A stretch of DNA of 64,000 nt from Capnocytophaga haemolytica (lineage in GTDB: Bacteria > Bacteroidota > Bacteroidia > Flavobacteriales > Flavobacteriaceae). The stretch spans positions 1,656,501 through 1,720,500 of the forward strand of contig NZ_CP014227.1 in the NCBI RefSeq assembly GCF_001553545.1, read 5' to 3'. Shown here one piece after another: positions 51,726 to 60,519 of the stretch; the stretch's first letter is position 1; each line of letters opens with the position of its first letter. The notes beneath the pieces were generated by a model, which worked only from the letters and a program-made list of their open reading frames with translations, did not search any database and was not told the DNA's origin. A program made the position numbers and the translations under genes.

Positions 51726-52793
51726 TTAGTTAAGGCGTATTTGCTGCCCTATACGCAAATTAGCACTCGTCACATCATCGAAATTGTTCAGCGCCATCAA
51801 CTGTTGCACAGGCACTTGCTGCTCACGCGAAATTTTGTAGAGTGTATCGCCTGCTTGCACCTGATAATAGCCTTGGGCAATGGTCTCAGCCTTTGTTGTA
51901 GCTGCTGAAGGCACTGTCATCTGAGTGGGAAGCGTGTTGAGCACAGGCGCAGCCTTCTGCGAAGGAGTTGTAGGCTTTGGTGTAGGCTTCGTTGGGGTTG
52001 CTTTCACCACCTGCGGATTGATAACAGGCTTGCGAGCCTCTTTTTCAGCTGTGCTATCTATCTTTTGAGCAACTGCAATAGTGCTATTAGGGTTTTTCTT
52101 CACCCCACCACTCTGTGCAATCACTTGGGTATCATATTGATGTAAGTTAAACTGCTTGATAAGGGCAATGAGCTTACGCGCATAGGTTGGGTCAGTGGCG
52201 TAACCTGCTTTTCTAAGTCCGTGAGCCCACGCCTCATAGTCGGTAGGGTCAAGCTCAAAGAGCGCCGCATAGCGCGTACGTCCCACCAAGAACTGCGAAT
52301 GGTCTTCAAACGACTCGTAAGCATATTTATATCTTCGGAAACACTCGCTTTTAGCATCGTCATCGTGGGTCATTGTTTTTCCACTCCACGAAGCGTGGCA
52401 TTTGATACCGAAATGGTTATTGCCATAGCGCGCCAGCCTCGCCTGCCCTGAGCCACTCTCCAAAATACCTTGTGCAAGAGTGATGCTGGCAGGAATATTG
52501 TAGCGTTGCATCTCCACCATAGCGATTTCTTTATAATCTTCGATGTATTTCTGTGTAACAACAGGGGTAACCTTCAATGCAGGAGCGATTTCTTGGTAAT
52601 CATCTTCCACAATTGCAGGTCGTGCTATCTTTGAATTGTTAAGCGCTTTGGAACGCTCCGCCATATTGACGTGCGCTGGCTTCTGTCCGCGGTAAATCAC
52701 TGTGCGAGGCTTGCGCGAAGAAGTTTGATATTGATTAGAACACGCTAAAATTAATAATAGAAGTAGTAGTACCGTACTAAATCTCTTCATCAT
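51726..52793 (-). CDS. Lipoprotein with glucosaminidase and LysM domains
   Basis: 355 aa. Signal with lipobox LACS, so membrane-anchored. Residues about 85-230 form a FlgJ/Mannosyl-glycoprotein-type glucosaminidase domain (ASITLAQGILESGSGQARLARYGNNHFGIKC, then HSQFLVGRTRYAALFELDPTDYEAWAHGLRKAGYATDPTYA). The Glu in ILESGSG is the expected catalytic acid. A Thr/Pro/Lys-rich linker leads to one C-terminal LysM (YYQVQAGDTLYKISREQQVPVQQLMALNN). It would cut peptidoglycan glycan strands. Its start overlaps the upstream deaminase gene by 17 bp. Confidence 0.92.
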   Translation of the reverse strand: MMKRFSTVLLLLLLILACSNQYQTSSRKPRTVIYRGQKPAHVNMAERSKALNNSKIARPAIVEDDYQEIAPALKVTPVVTQKYIEDYKEIAMVEMQRYNIPASITLAQGILESGSGQARLARYGNNHFGIKCHASWSGKTMTHDDDAKSECFRRYKYAYESFEDHSQFLVGRTRYAALFELDPTDYEAWAHGLRKAGYATDPTYARKLIALIKQFNLHQYDTQVIAQSGGVKKNPNSTIAVAQKIDSTAEKEARKPVINPQVVKATPTKPTPKPTTPSQKAAPVLNTLPTQMTVPSAATTKAETIAQGYYQVQAGDTLYKISREQQVPVQQLMALNNFDDVTSANLRIGQQIRLN

Positions 52794-53724
52794 AACTCAA
52801 AATACTTTTGTTTTTCTTTAAACGTTGCTTATTAAACCCTTGAATACCTTGTAGACCTCCGGTATGGATAGCCAATACCTTCGTGCCTTGCTTAAAATAA
52901 CATTGCTCTGCGAGGGCAAAGATAGCAAAAATCATTTTACCTACATAAATAGGGTCTAAAGGGATTTTTGTTAAACTGTTAAAATTATTTAAAAATTCTA
53001 TCAGTTCATCATTTACCTTTGCATAGCCTCCAAAATTATAATCGTGTATGAGCTGCCAATTCGTTTTGGTAGTATAACCTTTAATAACTTCCTCTAAAAA
53101 CTTACCATTGAGTGCGGGAAATCCCAGAACAGTCTGATGGTCAGCACTTGCATTTATAAGCCCTGCGATAGTGCCGCCTGTGCCTACTGCTGTACAGATG
53201 ACATCGTAGGCTTCGTCTGCCTGAGTGAGGATTTCCTCAGTACCACGAACAGCTAACTCGTTTGTACCTCCCTCAGGCACTATATACACCTCAGAACCAT
53301 AGCGTTGTCGTAAATCTTCCAGAAACGAAAGCTCTGTCTTGTGTCGATAGGCTTCTCGTGTAACAAAGAGAAACTCCATACCCAAACTTTGTGAAAACTT
53401 TAACGTTGGATTAACATTTATTTGGGAAGCCAATTCGTCGCCTCTGATCACTCCAATGGTGCGCATCCCCATTGCCTTACCTGCTGCCGCTGTGGCTGCA
53501 ATATGGTTAGAATACGCTCCACCAAAAGTAAGTAAAGCCGTTTTCCCTTGCCTCTGCGCTTCAAAAATATTGTATTTGAGCTTGCGTAGCTTATTGCCCG
53601 ACACATAAGGATGGTTCTTATCCTCACGCTTGATAGTGAGTTCCACCTCACAAGGCAACTCAATGGCTACCTTTTGGTTCTCAATGGCTAAGCCCTCAAA
53701 TACTAATGGTTTCTCATTATTCAT
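52777..53724 (-). CDS. PLP-dependent deaminase, ACC deaminase / D-cysteine desulfhydrase family
   Basis: 315 aa fold-type II PLP enzyme. The PLP lysine is in YVSGNKLRKLKYN, followed by LLTFGGAYSNHIAATAAAGKAMG and the phosphate loop AVGTGGTIAGL. ACC deaminase and D-cysteine desulfhydrase cannot be separated by these motifs alone; in a host-associated fermenter D-cysteine or another D-amino acid is more likely. It overlaps the glucosaminidase gene by 17 bp and follows the permease gene at 18 bp. Confidence 0.85.
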   Translation of the reverse strand: MNNEKPLVFEGLAIENQKVAIELPCEVELTIKREDKNHPYVSGNKLRKLKYNIFEAQRQGKTALLTFGGAYSNHIAATAAAGKAMGMRTIGVIRGDELASQINVNPTLKFSQSLGMEFLFVTREAYRHKTELSFLEDLRQRYGSEVYIVPEGGTNELAVRGTEEILTQADEAYDVICTAVGTGGTIAGLINASADHQTVLGFPALNGKFLEEVIKGYTTKTNWQLIHDYNFGGYAKVNDELIEFLNNFNSLTKIPLDPIYVGKMIFAIFALAEQCYFKQGTKVLAIHTGGLQGIQGFNKQRLKKNKSILSYDEEI

Positions 53725-53742
53725 ATTACTGACCGCTGACTT

Positions 53743-54984
53743 CTACTCATATCTCAATGCCTCAACAGGGTCTAACTTCGCTGCTTTCATCGCGGGATAA
53801 AGACCTGATATCGTTGCCACTACAAAGGCTATCACAATAGCAATGCATATCACCCCCCACGGAATGGTAAAGTGAAAGTCCACTACCTTCGAGATCGCAT
53901 AGCCCAAGCTAATACCGAGGATAATCCCCACCAAAGCACCCAATTGCGCAATGATGACCGTCTCGGTGAAGAACTGCCAGGTGATGTTCTTGCGCTTTGC
54001 CCCCAACGCCTTGCGTATGCCTATCTCCTTAGTGCGCTCAGTTACCGATACCAGCATAATGTTGAGCAGCGCAATGGACGAACCGAGAATGGTAATCAAC
54101 CCAATAACGAAACCCGCAATGGTGAGTACGCCCGTAATACTGCCGATGCGTTGCAGCAGGTCGTCGCTGCGCTCAATGCCAAAGTTATTCTCGTCCAACG
54201 GTCGCAAATTTCTCAAACTGCGCATCAGCACTGTGGCATCACCGATTACTGCCTCGAGCTTATCTGTACCATCAACGCTTACTTTGATATTAAAATTTGG
54301 ATTTTCAACGGGGAAAATAGCTCTTGCCAAGCCCAACGGGATGAGTACCTGAAAGTTCTCATAATTACCAAAAGAGGAACTCTGCGATTTGAGTACTCCA
54401 ATGATCTTAAACTTATACCCACGCACCGAAATCTCCTTGCCCAATGGGTTTATATCCTTGAGAAGCGTTTTCTTAAAATCAGGACCTATCACACAGACAT
54501 TCAAATCGTTCTGCATATCGAACTCGCCAAAGTTGCGTCCTTCCTCCACTGTCAATCCCGAGTTGGGAATGTAGTATGTATCCACCCCAATGACGTTTGC
54601 CAACGGGTCGGTCTTTGCATTTTCGTATTTTACCTCCACTTGGCTCGCTGCATTAAGGCTGATACTCGTATGTGCAAAAGGATTGTCGAGTCGCTGCTTA
54701 AATGCTGCTGCCTCGCTGTAAGTGATCATCGGGTGAGGCTTTTGCGTAGTACCGCTACCCTGTGCACGCCGCTCGTCCTGATAGCGACTGATCATAAAAG
54801 TATTGGCACCCAAGGTTTCAAAATTGCCTTCGAGCGTATTGCGCAGCGCAGTAATCACGCTCAGTATGCCCACCAATGCCGTAATGCCGATGGCAATAAT
54901 CAGCACTGTGAGAATAGTGCGTAACAGCTGCCCTTTGATGGACTCCAAGGCAATCTTGATATTTTCACGAATAACGATTAACAT
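53743..54984 (-). CDS. MacB-type ABC transporter permease
   Basis: 413 aa. One N-terminal transmembrane helix, a periplasmic MacB_PCD domain (about 40-270) and three C-terminal helices with the FtsX core (LNIMLVSVTERTKEIGIRKALGAKRKNITWQFFTETVIIAQ). This is the MacB fold without its ATPase, which must come from elsewhere since none is adjacent. Such permeases move lipoproteins, peptides or transmit force across the membrane. First gene of the operon, behind a TACCTTTG box. Confidence 0.92.
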   Translation of the reverse strand: MLIVIRENIKIALESIKGQLLRTILTVLIIAIGITALVGILSVITALRNTLEGNFETLGANTFMISRYQDERRAQGSGTTQKPHPMITYSEAAAFKQRLDNPFAHTSISLNAASQVEVKYENAKTDPLANVIGVDTYYIPNSGLTVEEGRNFGEFDMQNDLNVCVIGPDFKKTLLKDINPLGKEISVRGYKFKIIGVLKSQSSSFGNYENFQVLIPLGLARAIFPVENPNFNIKVSVDGTDKLEAVIGDATVLMRSLRNLRPLDENNFGIERSDDLLQRIGSITGVLTIAGFVIGLITILGSSIALLNIMLVSVTERTKEIGIRKALGAKRKNITWQFFTETVIIAQLGALVGIILGISLGYAISKVVDFHFTIPWGVICIAIVIAFVVATISGLYPAMKAAKLDPVEALRYE

Positions 54985-55006
54985 AACTCCCTAAAGAATG
55001 ATGCCG

Positions 55007-55014
55007 CAAAGGTA
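55007..55014 (-). promoter_or_regulatory. -7 box TACCTTTG of the MacB-prmC operon
   Basis: Minus-strand TAnnTTTGC match 23 bp before the permease ATG. Confidence 0.65.
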
Positions 55015-55488
55015 CGCTAACTTTAGCGAATTACCAAATATTTTAGTGGAAACTATAGGCGGAAGTGATAAGTACATCGCCTTTTAAGGAATATTATTAT
55101 AGGAGAAAATAAGGTCATTTTGCTTGTATATTTTTAACGTGATCGCTTTTTATAGTTTTAATTTCTAATACATTAGGAAATACAGTATTTGCCTTTACCT
55201 GAAAACTACCTGACTTTGTCCGTAGATCATCCGTATATTCTCCGTATTGCATCCGTATATATGGCGTCAGATTTTTGTTCTGTTGATAGGCTTAGATCCT
55301 TTTGTTTTATATTTATAGAGGAAAATAAAGTACTACAATGGTGAGATAAATATTTGTAAATCTTATTCTTAAATGTTCGTTCATCATACTTAGAAGCATA
55401 TTCTAATAAAAAAGTTTAAGAAATATTTGTTTGTTTAAACTATATTTTGTTATTTTGCGGTGTATTTTTTAAATAATTAAAATTCAAT
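55015..55488. other. Divergent intergenic region with an 11-bp array
   Basis: About 470 bp between the leftward permease operon and the rightward sialic-acid operon. Apart from the array at 55217-55260 and a near-consensus TTATTTTGCGG just before the epimerase gene, nothing is recognised. Confidence 0.5.
55217..55260. repeat. 11-bp tandem array, 4 units
   Basis: TGTCCGTAGAT, CATCCGTATAT, TCTCCGTATTG, CATCCGTATAT in strict phase between two divergent operons. Confidence 0.85.
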
Positions 55489-56661
55489 ATGGATTTAAAA
55501 ACTTTAGAACAACAGTATAAGCAGGAACTCTTGGAGAGTGTGGTTCCGTTTTGGCTCGAAAAGTCACAGGATAAGGAGTTTGGCGGCTATTTTACGTGTT
55601 TGGACAGACGGGGGGAGGTGTATGATACGGATAAGTTTATTTGGTTGCAGGCGCGTGAGGTGTGGCTCTTTGCGATGCTTTACAACAAGGTTGAGCGGCG
55701 ACAGGAGTGGCTTGATTGTGCCATTCAGGGGGCGGAGTTTCTGAAAAAGAAAGGCCACGATGGGCAACTAAATTGGTATTTTTCTTTGGATAGAGAGGGC
55801 AATCCGCTGGTAGACCCTTATAATATCTTCTCCTATACGTTTGCAACAATGGCATTTGGTCAGCTGAGTGTGGCGACAGGCAATAAGGAGTATGCAGAGA
55901 TCGCTAAGAAGACTTTTGATATTATCCTCAGCAAGACGGATAACCCTAAGGGTAAGTGGAGCAAGGCGCACGCAGGTAGTCGCGCCCTGAAGAACTTTGC
56001 CCTCCCAATGATATTGTGTAATCTGGCGTTAGAGATTGAGCCGCTGCTCGATAAGACGTTCTTAGAACGCACCATCAATACGTGTGTGCACGAGGTGATG
56101 GACGTGTTTTTGCGCCCTGAGCTGGGGGGTATCATCGTAGAAAATGTGCATTTAGACGGCTCGCTATCGGATACGTTTGACGGCAGACTCGTAAACCCTG
56201 GGCACGCCATTGAGGCGATGTGGTTCACGATGGACTTGGGGGTACGCCTCAGTAGGCCTGAGCTCATACAAAAGGCAGTGGAGACGACCCTTGTGATGCT
56301 CAATTACGGTTGGGATAAAGAGCACGGGGGTATCTTCTACTTTATGGATAGACTGGGGCGACCTACGCAGCAATTGGAATGGGATCAGAAGTTGTGGTGG
56401 GTGCATATTGAGACGCTCATTTCGCTCATCAAGGGCTATCAGCTCACGGGTAATGCGGACTGTTTGCAGTGGTTCGAGAAGGTGCATACCTATACGTGGG
56501 AGCACTTCAAAGATCCTGAGTATCCTGAGTGGTGGGGCTATCTCAATCGCCAAGGGGAGGTGTTGTTAGACCTCAAAGGCGGTAAGTGGAAAGGCTGTTT
56601 CCACGTGCCGAGAGGCTTGTATCAGGTGTGGCAAGTGCTTGCATCGGTTAATAGGGGATAA
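55489..56661 (+). CDS. nanE: N-acylglucosamine 2-epimerase (AGE type)
   Basis: 390 aa (alpha/alpha)6-barrel of the renin-binding-protein family. Opening FWLEKSQDKEFGGYFTCLDRRGEVYDTDKFIWLQAREVW is typical. The catalytic histidines are visible as NPGHAIEA (His239) and GCFHVPRG (His372). It would convert ManNAc to GlcNAc without phosphorylation, the Bacteroidetes route of sialic-acid use, unlike the ManNAc-6-P epimerase of enterics that also bears the name nanE. First gene of the operon; nanM starts 3 bp after its stop. Confidence 0.92.
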   Translation: MDLKTLEQQYKQELLESVVPFWLEKSQDKEFGGYFTCLDRRGEVYDTDKFIWLQAREVWLFAMLYNKVERRQEWLDCAIQGAEFLKKKGHDGQLNWYFSLDREGNPLVDPYNIFSYTFATMAFGQLSVATGNKEYAEIAKKTFDIILSKTDNPKGKWSKAHAGSRALKNFALPMILCNLALEIEPLLDKTFLERTINTCVHEVMDVFLRPELGGIIVENVHLDGSLSDTFDGRLVNPGHAIEAMWFTMDLGVRLSRPELIQKAVETTLVMLNYGWDKEHGGIFYFMDRLGRPTQQLEWDQKLWWVHIETLISLIKGYQLTGNADCLQWFEKVHTYTWEHFKDPEYPEWWGYLNRQGEVLLDLKGGKWKGCFHVPRGLYQVWQVLASVNRG

Positions 56662-56664
56662 TGG

Positions 56665-57885
56665 ATGATGAATAATAAACAAGATTTATGCAAGAGATTA
56701 TGCACTATACTCTTTGCTTTGTGTGCCATTGGTTGTAAATCACATAAAAATATAACGATGAAAATGACTATAGAGACGCTCGCAACAGCGGGCTTAGAAG
56801 GCAACCTCAGCAAAGGGGTGTCGGCTGCTTATGCAGCGGTGTTAGGCGACCAGCTTATAGTGGCTGGGGGTTGTAACTTCCCTGACAAGTTGGGCTTTGA
56901 GGGCGGAAAGAAGGTGTTTTATAACGATATTGTGCGCTATGATGCGCAGCATAAGCGTTGGGAGAAGGTAGGCGAACTGCCTGAGGCAGCAGCGTATGGG
57001 GTCTCGGTGCAATTGGCAGAGGACACTGCTTTATGGGTAGGCGGCACAGGTGATAAAGGCTCAATGAGCAGTTGCTACAAAGTGCACTTGGGCAAGACAA
57101 ATGGTAAAGAAGGGCAAGTGATTTTAGAGGCATTCCCTTCGCTACCTGTAACGTTAGACAACTTTGCGGGGGTAAGTGTTGGCAGTAAGGTATTCGTAGT
57201 GGGAGGAGCTGCCGATGGGAAGTCCTCTAATGCGTTATACACTATTAACCCTGATAAAGATACGGCGTGGAGGCGTCTCGCTGATTTTACTAGTGTGGCA
57301 CGTGTGCAGCCTGTACTTACAGCGGGTTATCATAAAGGGCGCAAGGTGCTTTACTTGCTCGGTGGCTTCTTTTGGGGAGGTGATACCGATAAGCCAGAGA
57401 TGGCTACTGAGGTGCTTTGTTATGATATAGAGGCAGGTACGTGGAGCGTAGTTGGTGAAACAAAAGACCCTGAGAGTGGAGAGTATTTCTCACTGACAGG
57501 GGCAACGGCAAGGCAAGATGGTCGCTATATCGCTTGCTTTGGTGGAGTAAATCACGATGTATTTATCAAAGCCATTACCGACTTATGGAAGTTGGCGCAT
57601 AACAAGCAACTCAGTGAGGAAGAGCGCAAAGCTAAGACACAGGCGTATATGCAGGAATATATGACCCGCAAGACGGAAGACTATCGATTTAACAAGATGC
57701 TGCGCTTGTTCGATACCGAGAAGAGCATTTGGCATAATGCTGGTGAATACCCTGAACTCGCAAGAGCTGGGGCTACTTTAATTGAAGGGGCTGATGAGTG
57801 TTTTTATCTCATACAAGGGGAACTCAGGCCAGGGGTGAGGAGTAATCAGACTTTTCGGTGTAAAATGGAGAATAAGGAACGATAA
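56665..57885 (+). CDS. nanM: Sialic-acid mutarotase, cyclically permuted Kelch type
   Basis: 406 aa. N-terminal lipobox AIGC with KSHK after it. Repeated Kelch motifs (AAVLGDQLIVAGGCNFPD, GVSVGSKVFVVGGAADGKSS, KVLYLLGGFFWGGD, YIACFGGVNHD) form a beta-propeller. The family interconverts alpha and beta anomers of N-acetylneuraminate for uptake, and its periplasmic location fits a lipoprotein. It lies 3 bp after the epimerase gene and 56 bp before the transporter gene. A hairpin overlaps its stop codon. Confidence 0.9.
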   Translation: MMNNKQDLCKRLCTILFALCAIGCKSHKNITMKMTIETLATAGLEGNLSKGVSAAYAAVLGDQLIVAGGCNFPDKLGFEGGKKVFYNDIVRYDAQHKRWEKVGELPEAAAYGVSVQLAEDTALWVGGTGDKGSMSSCYKVHLGKTNGKEGQVILEAFPSLPVTLDNFAGVSVGSKVFVVGGAADGKSSNALYTINPDKDTAWRRLADFTSVARVQPVLTAGYHKGRKVLYLLGGFFWGGDTDKPEMATEVLCYDIEAGTWSVVGETKDPESGEYFSLTGATARQDGRYIACFGGVNHDVFIKAITDLWKLAHNKQLSEEERKAKTQAYMQEYMTRKTEDYRFNKMLRLFDTEKSIWHNAGEYPELARAGATLIEGADECFYLIQGELRPGVRSNQTFRCKMENKER

Positions 57886-57910
57886 TTTTGCACCAACTTG
57901 GTGCAAAATT
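57883..57910 (+). promoter_or_regulatory. Hairpin with embedded -7 box between nanM and the transporter gene
   Basis: Perfect 11-bp inverted repeat AATTTTGCACC / GGTGCAAAATT with loop AACTT. The left arm contains TAATTTTG (57883-57890), a TAnnTTTG promoter match. It overlaps the nanM stop and lies 31 bp before the next ATG. It could be an operator over an internal promoter, or an attenuating mRNA hairpin. Confidence 0.5.
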
Positions 57911-57941
57911 AGTAAACGAATAACCAATAACTAATAAGATA

Positions 57942-59186
57942 ATGGCACAAGATTTAACAACTAAAAGTTGGTACAAATGGGCGGTGGTAGCCTTGTTATG
58001 GGTGGTAGCTCTTTTAAATTACTTAGACCGCCAGATGATTTCTACGATGAAACCTTCGATGATGATGGATATCAAGGAGTTGGAGCAGGCAGAGAATTTT
58101 GGGCGGATTATGGGGGTATTCCTTTTGATTTACGGGTTGATGAGTCCCATAGCGGGGATTATCGCCGATAGGGTCAATAGGAAGTGGCTCATTGTGGGCA
58201 GCCTCTTTGTGTGGTCGGCAGCTACGTATAGTATGGGCTTTGCCGATACGTACGATGGGGTCTACTATCTGCGTGCCTTAATGGGACTTAGTGAGGCCCT
58301 TTACTTGGCAACGGCTCTGGCGATGATTGCCGATTTTCATACCTCTAAAACGCGCTCGCTGGCAGTGGGTATCCATATGTCGGGCTTGTATGCGGGCCAG
58401 GCGTTGGGTGGTTTCGGGGCGACTATCGCGCATTACTTCTCGTGGCACACCGTCTTTCATTGGTTTGGTATTGCGGGGATCGTATATGCCATCTTCTTGG
58501 TGTTTACCTTGTATGATGTGGATAGAACGCCCAAAGCAAGTGCAGATGTGCCACAAACTGAGAGCTTGCCGCTCTTTAAATCGCTGGGAATGATTTTAGG
58601 TACGGCATCTTTTTGGGTATTGCTCTTCTACTTTATGGCACCGAGTTTCCCTGGTTGGGCAACAAAGAACTGGCTGCCTACGCTCTTCTCTAATAATCTA
58701 CACGTTGATATGGCCTCAGCAGGACCAATGGCGACTATCTCCATTGCGATAGCGTCCTTTGTTGGGGTAGTTATTGGTGGACCTCTATCCGACAGATGGG
58801 TGCAGACACACATCAAAGGGCGTATCTACACGAGCACTATCGGGCTGGCACTGACCATTCCAGCTTTGGTGCTAATGGGCTTTGGCAGTAGCTATGTCAG
58901 TATGATAGGGGCAACGTTGCTCTTTGGTATTGGCTATGGGATGTTCGATACGAACAATATGCCTATCCTCTGCCAGATATTGCCCCAACAATTGCGGGCT
59001 ACGGCTTACGGGATAATGAATATGGTGGGCGTGTTTGCTGGCTATGCCATTACACTGATGCTCGGTTCATCAACCGATAAAGGCAACTTAGGGGCGGATT
59101 TTAGCAAGCTCTCTATCGTGGTACTCATAGCGATTGTGCTGATGCTTGCCTTTGCCAAACCTAAGCGTGAAATTTGTGGGGAGTGA
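57942..59186 (+). CDS. nanT: MFS transporter, probable sialic-acid permease
   Basis: 414 aa with twelve hydrophobic segments. The opening LLWVVALLNYLDRQMISTMKPSM and the RVNRKWLIVGSLFVWS loop are typical of the anion:cation symporter (hexuronate/sialate) branch of the MFS. Its position between nanM and nanA makes N-acetylneuraminate the likely substrate across the inner membrane. Sequence alone would also allow hexuronates. Confidence 0.85.
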   Translation: MAQDLTTKSWYKWAVVALLWVVALLNYLDRQMISTMKPSMMMDIKELEQAENFGRIMGVFLLIYGLMSPIAGIIADRVNRKWLIVGSLFVWSAATYSMGFADTYDGVYYLRALMGLSEALYLATALAMIADFHTSKTRSLAVGIHMSGLYAGQALGGFGATIAHYFSWHTVFHWFGIAGIVYAIFLVFTLYDVDRTPKASADVPQTESLPLFKSLGMILGTASFWVLLFYFMAPSFPGWATKNWLPTLFSNNLHVDMASAGPMATISIAIASFVGVVIGGPLSDRWVQTHIKGRIYTSTIGLALTIPALVLMGFGSSYVSMIGATLLFGIGYGMFDTNNMPILCQILPQQLRATAYGIMNMVGVFAGYAITLMLGSSTDKGNLGADFSKLSIVVLIAIVLMLAFAKPKREICGE

Positions 59187-59282
59187 TGTATACTACACAA
59201 TGTATAATTTATAATGTATAATTTGATTAGTGGGCGGAGGTCGTAACAGAATGCTAACACTAATCACTAAAATTAATAAAAA

Positions 59283-60203
59283 ATGACATTTGAAAAGATT
59301 AAAGGATTGATTGTAGCACCTTTTACGCCTTTTGATAAGCGAGGTGAGGTGAATGTAGCTCCTATTGCAGATTATGCAAAGCTCTTGGAGCGCAATGGGC
59401 TTGTTGGAGTTTTTATCAACGGGTCGTCTGGAGAGGGCTATATGCTGACCGTTGAGGAGCGTATGAAGATTGCTGAGGCGTGGATGGCTGCTGCGCCTAA
59501 GCACTTTAAGGTAATCGTGCACGTGGGGGCTTGCTGCATCAAAGACAGCTACCAATTGGCACAGCACGCTGCTCGCATTGGGGCGTTCGGTATCGGGGCG
59601 ATGGCATCGCCTTTTCCTAAAGCGGGGCGTGTGGAAGAGTTGGTGAAGTACTGCGAGGAAATTGCGGCAGGGGCACCTCAGTTGCCTTTCTACTTCTACC
59701 ATATCCCTGTGCTCAATGGGGTGTATTTACCAATGTTGCCCTTCCTAAAGGCAGCTGAGGATCGCATTCCTAATTTAGCAGGAATTAAGTACACCTACGA
59801 GGCTCTCTATGAGTATAACCAATGTATGCTATACAAAGACGGTAAGTTTGATATGCTGCACGGGCAGGATGAGACGATACTCTCAGCCCTCATAATGGGG
59901 GGTGCTCAAGGGGGAATCAGTGGCACTGGTAGCTATATTGGCAATGTGTTGGTAGAGGTGATCAATGCTTACAATGCGGGTGATATGGCTAAGGCGCGTG
60001 AAGCTCAGAATTACGCTCAAGAGGTGATTAATGTGATTGCACGCTACCGTGGCAATATCGTTTGTGGGAAACGCATAATGAAGTTGCTGGGAGTGGATTT
60101 GGGTATCAACCGTACGCCTTTCCAGAACATCACTGATGAGGAAGAAGCGGTGATCAAGAGAGACTTGGAAGCTATTGACTTTTTCAATAGGTGCAATAAG
60201 TGA
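59283..60203 (+). CDS. nanA: N-acetylneuraminate lyase
   Basis: 306 aa TIM-barrel of the DHDPS/NAL family. Motifs: substrate loop NGSSGEGY (Ser48, Ser49), Tyr139 in YFYHIP, and Schiff-base Lys169 in AGIKYTYE. Gly and Ser at the family's specificity positions (HGQDETIL, GGAQGGISGTGSYIGN) suit neuraminate rather than aspartate semialdehyde. It splits Neu5Ac to ManNAc and pyruvate. Last gene of the operon. No sialidase (nanH) is in the window, so free sialic acid or a sialidase elsewhere must supply it. Confidence 0.92.
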   Translation: MTFEKIKGLIVAPFTPFDKRGEVNVAPIADYAKLLERNGLVGVFINGSSGEGYMLTVEERMKIAEAWMAAAPKHFKVIVHVGACCIKDSYQLAQHAARIGAFGIGAMASPFPKAGRVEELVKYCEEIAAGAPQLPFYFYHIPVLNGVYLPMLPFLKAAEDRIPNLAGIKYTYEALYEYNQCMLYKDGKFDMLHGQDETILSALIMGGAQGGISGTGSYIGNVLVEVINAYNAGDMAKAREAQNYAQEVINVIARYRGNIVCGKRIMKLLGVDLGINRTPFQNITDEEEAVIKRDLEAIDFFNRCNK

Positions 60204-60229
60204 AAGATAGTCAATTATCAAGTGACAAA

Positions 60230-60372
60230 GAGACTACCTAAAAAATCTATTGTATACAATATCTTTTAAGAGAAGTTAGTACTACTAAATTTGAGAAATA
60301 TATTTGTTATTGTGAATTATTTACAAATCACAAAACACCTGATCAATGCAAATAGACTTTTTAGGTAGTCTC
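60230..60372. mobile_element. 143-bp inverted-repeat element, MITE candidate
   Basis: Left end at 60230-60250 begins GAGACTACCTAAAAAATC; right end at 60352-60372 is its inverse (ATAGACTTTTTAGGTAGTCTC) with one mismatch in 21. The interior is AT-rich and non-coding and has the palindrome ATTGTATACAAT near the left end. No target duplication is obvious. It lies between nanA and the shared terminator. Confidence 0.55.
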
Positions 60373-60451
60373 CACTGTTATGTATTTGCAATATAACATA
60401 GCATTACATATAAAAAAATACAGATACTTCATTTCTTAGCAAATTTAGTAT

Positions 60452-60500
60452 AAAAAAACTGCCCGAAGAACACGTTTGTGTTTTCAGACAGTTTTTGTTA
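60452..60500. terminator. Bidirectional terminator between nanA and nagB
   Basis: Arms around 60456-60473 and 60478-60495 (AAACTGcCcGAAgAACAC with GTGTTTTCaGaCAGTTTTT), an A-run on the left and a T-run on the right, between convergent genes. Confidence 0.75.
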
Positions 60501-60519
60501 TAATATCGGCCTTTATTTT

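Noticed and set aside
53872..54924. 350-codon plus-strand frame
   Set aside because: Fully antisense to the MacB-type permease, whose motifs are clear. The translation is Cys/His/Arg-rich with no recognisable domain.
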